From: Gnetum montanum
Lineage: Eukaryota; Streptophyta; Gnetopsida; Gnetales; Gnetaceae
DNA length: 64,000 nt
Assembly (NCBI GenBank): GCA_015680685.1
Contig: MNCI01012713.1
Coordinates: 614,743 to 678,742, forward strand
Reading direction: 5' to 3'
Made by a program: the position numbers and the translations under genes. A model generated the notes under the pieces. That model ran no database searches and was not told the origin of the DNA. It saw only the letters and a list, made by a program, of their open reading frames with translations. Each line of letters begins with the position of its first letter. Position 1 is the first letter of the stretch. Of the stretch, positions 36,301 through 42,300 are shown one piece after another.

Positions 36301-39300
36301 AGGAAGATCAACTCTTGATCTCTACAAAAGTACAGATGCTGACAACAACAATATTTGGTATGTTGATAGTGGGTGTAGCAATTACATGACAGGGAATAAG
36401 AAACTGTTCTCAAGCTTGGAATAATATGATGGAAAGGTAACTATAGGTAATGTGAAGAAGTTAACCATTGCTGGGATTGGATCACTTGCCTTCACAACAA
36501 CTCAAGGTAACAAATATGTTATTTCCCAGATTGATTTTGTTCTAGATTTTTCAAAGAATTTATTAAGTGTGGGGCAATTATGTCGCAATGGGCATCATGT
36601 TGAATTTGAAAAAGATGTTTGTAAAATTTCTAAGGCTGATGATGATAAAGGTATTGCCATTATCCCTATAAGCAAGAATTAGATGTACAAGTTGCAGATG
36701 CAAAAGGATGTTCATTGTCTCACTGTCATTGAAGACATAGCATGGTTATGGCATGCTTGGTTAAGACATGTCAACTTTGGCTCAATGGACCACATGCAAA
36801 AAGGAGAAATTGTAAGAGGTATGCCAAGTTTTTCTTTGCCAGATAATCATGATTGTGGCATATGTGAACTAGGAAAAATTTCAAGGTTGCCGTTTCCTAG
36901 AAAAGAACATAGATCTCAAAAAAAATTAGATCTAGATCATATGGATTTATGCAATCCCATGCAAACATTGAGCCCAGGTAAAAACCGATATATATGTTAA
37001 TCATAGTGGATGATTTTTCAAGATTTTCTTGGGGGCATTTTATGAAATTAAAAGATCAAACATTGGGATTTTTTAAAGAATTCAAGGTGGAAGTAGAAAA
37101 TCAAAGTGGCAATACAATTAAAAAAATCCAAACAGATCATGGTGGTGAATTTTTATCAAATGAATTTGATGAATTTTGCAAGAAAAGTGGGATTATTCAT
37201 CAAACTACCACATCATTTACACCTCAACAAAATGGCATCGTCGAGAGGAAAAATAGAACAATGGTTGAAATGGCAAGGTGTCTTTCAAATGTCAGGTTTA
37301 GGAAATGAGTTTTGGGCAGAAGCTTGTGCAACATCAATTTATCTTTTAAACAGGGTGCCATCAAGATCAATTCAAAATAAAACACCTTATGAATTATGGC
37401 ATGGTTATCCGCCCAATATTTCTCATTTGAAAATTTTTGGTTCACTTTGCTATGTGCAACTCCCTGCTCAAAATCGGCAAAAATTAGATATGAAAGCTAT
37501 ACCTTGTATTTTTATTGGTTATGCCACAAAGTCCAAAGCCTACATATGTTATGATGAAAAAAATAAAAAGGTGATAGAATCACGTGATGTGGTTTTCCAA
37601 GAAAATTTTAGCGATGTTAAAATTACAGAACATGAACTCATGAGAACCAATATTGCACAAAGTGAATCAGATCTGCAACTGTCTCAACGTGATGGTTTCA
37701 CCAACGATCTGTAACAACAGTCTCCTTTGAATAGCGGCAAACACTAGAGATCCGCTATTTCCGGTTTGTTGCAGCAGGCGGTAAAAAATAGGGTTGATGT
37801 GGGGCCTCCGCAGCAAAATAATCTTTCCTGTGGCAGAAAAAATCCGATTGATGAACACATGCAGGCCTCCAACTTCCAATATTTGCAATTTCCTTCTTTT
37901 TCCCAGCACTTTTCATGACACAACGGATCCCAATTACACAGCATGGGGAGTCACAATGGATTTCAATTGCAGCTGCATTCTCAAACAATTGGTGGGTCCA
38001 GCAATTGCAACCCAAGGCAAACATAAATTGCCGTCCAAGACTCCTGTCACGTCACCACCCATCACCCAAACAATACACAAATTTCCTGTTTATGCACCAT
38101 GCAGGCCTCAAAATTCCAGCCGAATTCTTCTCACTTTTTGGTCACATCTAGCACTCTAATGCGTTGGGAAGATTCATGCAAACAACACCAAATTCAAGTC
38201 CAGCACTTCACCACCAACAAACATTCTCACCTGTGGCACACGAACTAGCAGAAAACGTGCCTGTTGCTACCAATTTTTGATATGAATCCACGGCAGTAAT
38301 AAGCCCAAACCAACGACCAGATTTTTTCGCATATCATATACAACCTTGGCATGATCATAAAGGTATTACTTTTTCTATTTTTTGTATGTCATCTTCATCA
38401 ACATCATCATTCCCTGCTACATTTCAGCACAGCGGAGGCCAAATATTTATGCATGCTCATTGGCCACTAGTAATCCATTGTTTTACATCTCACAATGCAG
38501 GGATCCCAGCTGCCTACATCTCACAATGCAGGGATCCCAGCTGCCTAGACACAACATTTTTCAAATTTGCGTCAATGTTAGAATTTGGATTTTGATTGTA
38601 CAGATTTTAACCATATGTTTCCGCATTTTATGGAATCAATCCCACCTAAAACTATTTCCAATGCAGCTCCATGTTGGGATCAAAATCCTAATGTTTTTCA
38701 TGCCAATACTATGTAGCAGTGTCATTAGATATCATTCCCTCTTCCAGGCCAAACCTCTGCAACAACGCCATCACAAATCATTCTCTCTAGGACACATTCG
38801 ACATCACCAATGTCCATTTCACAGCAGATTCCATCACATCTTGGTTGGCTACCTATCATCCATCCTCACAAATTTTGGATATGAATTTTAATAGGCGCAT
38901 GATCTGCAGTCACTTTTAAGGAGAACAATGTACACCCAACCCAGGATGTGGTAAACATTGAAAATGCTCTCTTCACCACCATGGATGATAAATTCTTTGT
39001 GCTACTTATGCCGATGGTGAGGAGTAATGATGGTTTGCTGAAATCATCTACGGTCGACGAAGCTGTGCCTGATACCCATTGGATTGTTGCCATGGAGAAA
39101 GAGTTGCAACAAGTTCACAAAAACAATACTTGGAGCCTAGTTTCTCCTCCACAGGTAAGCCAATAATTGGTTTAAAATGGATATTTAAAATTAAGAGAAA
39201 TTAGTATAGTGAAATAGAAAAATTCAAAGCTCACATAGTTACCAAAGGATATCTTTAACAGCATGGAATTCGTGAGAATCTTTCTTGCCATTGTTTCTCA

Positions 39301-42300
39301 AGCTAGCTATGCGGTTTATCAACTGGATGTGGCCTTAGCATTCCTCAATGGATTTCTTAATGAAGAAGTTTATGTAGAACAACCACCAGGCTTCATTGAT
39401 GAAGGAAAACGAAATCATGTTTAAAAGCTCCATAAAGCATTATATGGGCTTAAGCAAGGTCCATGTGCATGGTACGCACGTATTCATGCATTTTTCATAC
39501 AAGAAGGCTTCACCAATCTTCAGTCCCAAACAACTATATACAAAAAGATTGGGAAGGCGACCTTGAAGATTGAAAGTCAACTTCTGGTTTTTGTTTTTTT
39601 CTTTGGTTCATCACTTATCTCCTGCGGATCAAAGAAGCAATCTACAGTCGCACTCTTAACAACATAAGCAGAATACATAGCTGCATCAAACTACTCATGC
39701 CATATGGATCCACTCCATTTTCACTGAAATGAGATATATACTTGAACCTTCCATTTGCTTATACTGTGATAGCACAAGTGCTATTGCAATGACTCACAAT
39801 CTTGTTTATCATGGGTGTTCCAAGTAGTTTGTCCTATATTTAGAAGATCCGTAAATAAGATGATAAGGATCTTCCCCATGATTTCCGAGATTCATGCTTA
39901 TCTCTCCAAATCTATTCTTGGAAGATCAAAGCCTATATAATTGTAGCAGCACATATTCATTTATGAGATAGAAGGAATATAGAAGAGATATAGAAGTAAG
40001 AGAGTTTCACAAGAGTGTGCTTGTTCTAACAAAGTTATTTATTGTCTTTAAGCTTAGATCTACATCTAGGGCCCTTTAGATTCGTCACCTACCTCCAACT
40101 TACTTGTCAGTATTAAGCAAGTGAAGTGCTAACTTCCCCTTGTTAATTTTTAGAGCCACCTCTTGAGCCATTCTATTGAGCATCCTATTGATTGCATGAG
40201 CCTGTGGAATAGCTGCTTGTGAAAATAGCATGGTATCATCTGCATAATGCTCTGCTAGGCACTCAACCTCTGCAATCTCCAGCCCCTTGACTCCTTTTGT
40301 CTCACAATAGCTCTTTAAGGTATCTATAGCAAGAGTAAACAATAATGGGAAGAGGGGGTCCCTTGTTTGAGCCTTTGGCCGTATGAGGAAAACCCCCAAA
40401 GTTTGCCACCAATGTCAAAAGAGTAAGCCCTCAAGGCTTGCAGCTAAACACATAAATCAACAAAGTTGGAATCAAATCCCTTATGTAGCATAATTTCCTA
40501 CAAGGCATCCCTGCTGATTGTGTCAGTCTTTCGTAATGTCCAATTTGAGGCACATCTCAGGGAAACTAGCGATTCATAGTGAGTGGAGAATCTCCTGCAT
40601 CAAGATGAGCTGATCCTACAAAAAATGGCCTTTAATGAACCTAGCCTGATGCACCCCACCCTCCCCAAACTAGTCGTGGCATCATCGGTCCCAGCGACTG
40701 GCACCGATATCTTTGTGAAAAGCCTAAGCAATGGCTATTGTTTCTAGTCTAGGATGGCCGCATCGCCCCACCCTCGTCCAACTATCCTTCCCCTTCTTTG
40801 AAGATGCCTTGGCTTTTAAACAAACTCAGCATGCAACTGCTTGATGGTTTGCCTTCTCGCAGATGGTGCAATGTCGAAATCCGAACTGTCATTGCAAGGT
40901 TTATCGGCAAGGATCTTCTCGTACTCAACTAGCACCTTTTCTTCCCTGGATGGAAGGTCCAATACCACTTCTTGCACAAGGTCCTATGAGGACAATGACC
41001 ACCACATAGACTCACGTGAACCCCATTTTCTCCATAGAACCAGTAAATTTGTCAAACGTTATGAATTTTCCGAAAAGACCCGCAAGGGTTTTCAGAAAGG
41101 CAGCCTTCACATCTCCATCATGCGTATGCCCTCACAAGGCGGGCACCAGACCTGTAATGTCATGGTGCCCTCCCACCTAGAACAGGCTTCAATGCCCCCA
41201 TCACCTGGTCCTGAGCCCATCGCGTCTCTGCCCAAGGCTGAGCTCCCTTTTCCTGATCCGCCATCTGTCGCTTCGTCCACGGCCATCCCAGCGGCATCGG
41301 TACCCACACCTGATTCCTCGCCCACTCCTGCTACTGCTCCTGTGGCCATCCTCCAATAATTCACTTTGATCTGATATACTGCTTAGTAGCCTTGAATTGT
41401 TTTGTTTTTTTTGCGCCTTTCCAGATTTTGCAGGAATCTGGTTTTATTTTTAGGAAGAACTTTCCATAAAATTTCCATAAATAAATGAATAAAATCAGCG
41501 AATTTTGAGGGTAGAGAAAGTAGAGTGGAGACAATAGGATCGGTGGCTGTGAAAGGTTCAAAAAGAGAAATGTGGTTTACGAAATGGGATTCCACTGTTA
41601 GAATTTTTAAATGATCAAGCCAATAAAAATGTTAAAGCCAAGAAAAATGGCTGTTGCAATCTGTCACTTGACCTCGTGCCTGCCAACAGGACCAACGAAC
41701 ACGAATTCAGCCACTAAATGCTTCAATTATTTTCGCACACTCTGCTGTGCAAATACTAGTCTCATATCTTGTTGCAAATAGGCGTCTCTGTAGCAAACAG
41801 CTCACACTTTAATCCTTTAATCTTCTGATATTCTTGTATTTTTTTAATTGTTATTTTACCATTTATCTTTGTACGAATTGAGTTGTTAGACATCATGTTG
41901 ATATAGTTAGTAGAAAGAAGGATTCGATTGGTTAAAGGGATATTATTAGTATTTGTATATAATTTGGCTGCAGCTTTCATTAGAAACACATGAAAAGTTC
42001 AAAAAGAAATCTCTGGCGTTGATGTAAAACTAGACTTTTTTATGTAACGGACGAAGCCCAGAGTTCTATAAATGATCCGTCCTTCTGCTGAACTTGTATT
42101 ATGGATCTGACTAAATGGAATTTCTGGTTACAGTTGATGATGTTGGCCTGAACACGATTCCTGTGTGTATTTACTTGTATTTTTATTTGGCAGTGTAGAA
42201 ATTTAACTAGTCTTTCAATGGTTTTTTACCAGGATATAGGCTTCTGGGCTTTGTGAGTCACATGGGAACTTCGACACATTGTGGGCACTACGTAGCACAC

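Larger units (their letters stand above)
34881..40087 (+). mobile_element. Copia LTR retrotransposon nested in the L1
   Basis: Plus strand, 5.2 kb. Left LTR 34881-35273, primer-binding site TTGGTATCGGAGTAGG (initiator-Met type) at 35275-35290, gag, protease, integrase, partial RT and RNase H, right LTR truncated at its 5' side (about 39830-40087). Exact ends are fixed by the interrupted L1: removing it with one 5-bp duplication (minus GTAAA / GTAGG) restores the L1 frame VGGKISQIIG. Large deletions make it non-autonomous. Confidence 0.92.
33092..41371 (-). mobile_element. L1-type LINE copy split by a Copia element
   Basis: L1 parts are 33092-34880 and 40088-41371 (about 3.1 kb in all). Minus order: ORF1 part with [14 protein letters not shown] (41371-40850), a jump into reverse transcriptase with the endonuclease missing, [13 protein letters not shown] (near 40250), then across the Copia insertion [19 protein letters not shown], the RT C-terminus (34751-34380, [20 protein letters not shown]), and the 3' module ([15 protein letters not shown], a coiled coil, [40 protein letters not shown]). 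The transposon-protein-like part of the module is not visible here. Confidence 0.87.
31652..42232 (+). other. 10.6-kb last intron of UBP14
   Basis: Starts GTAAGT, ends TTTTTTACCAG. Between 33079 and 41384 it is an L1 LINE split by a Copia element. I recognise nothing in 31652-33078 (including the open stretch 32512-32787) or 41385-42232. Confidence 0.88.

Noticed and set aside
37794-38891. Open reading frames in the Copia spacer
   Set aside because: Overlapping frames on both strands and no domain; treated as spacer.
40841-41359. 172-codon plus-strand open reading frame
   Set aside because: Antisense to the L1 ORF1 fragment (LPSREEK block on the minus strand).
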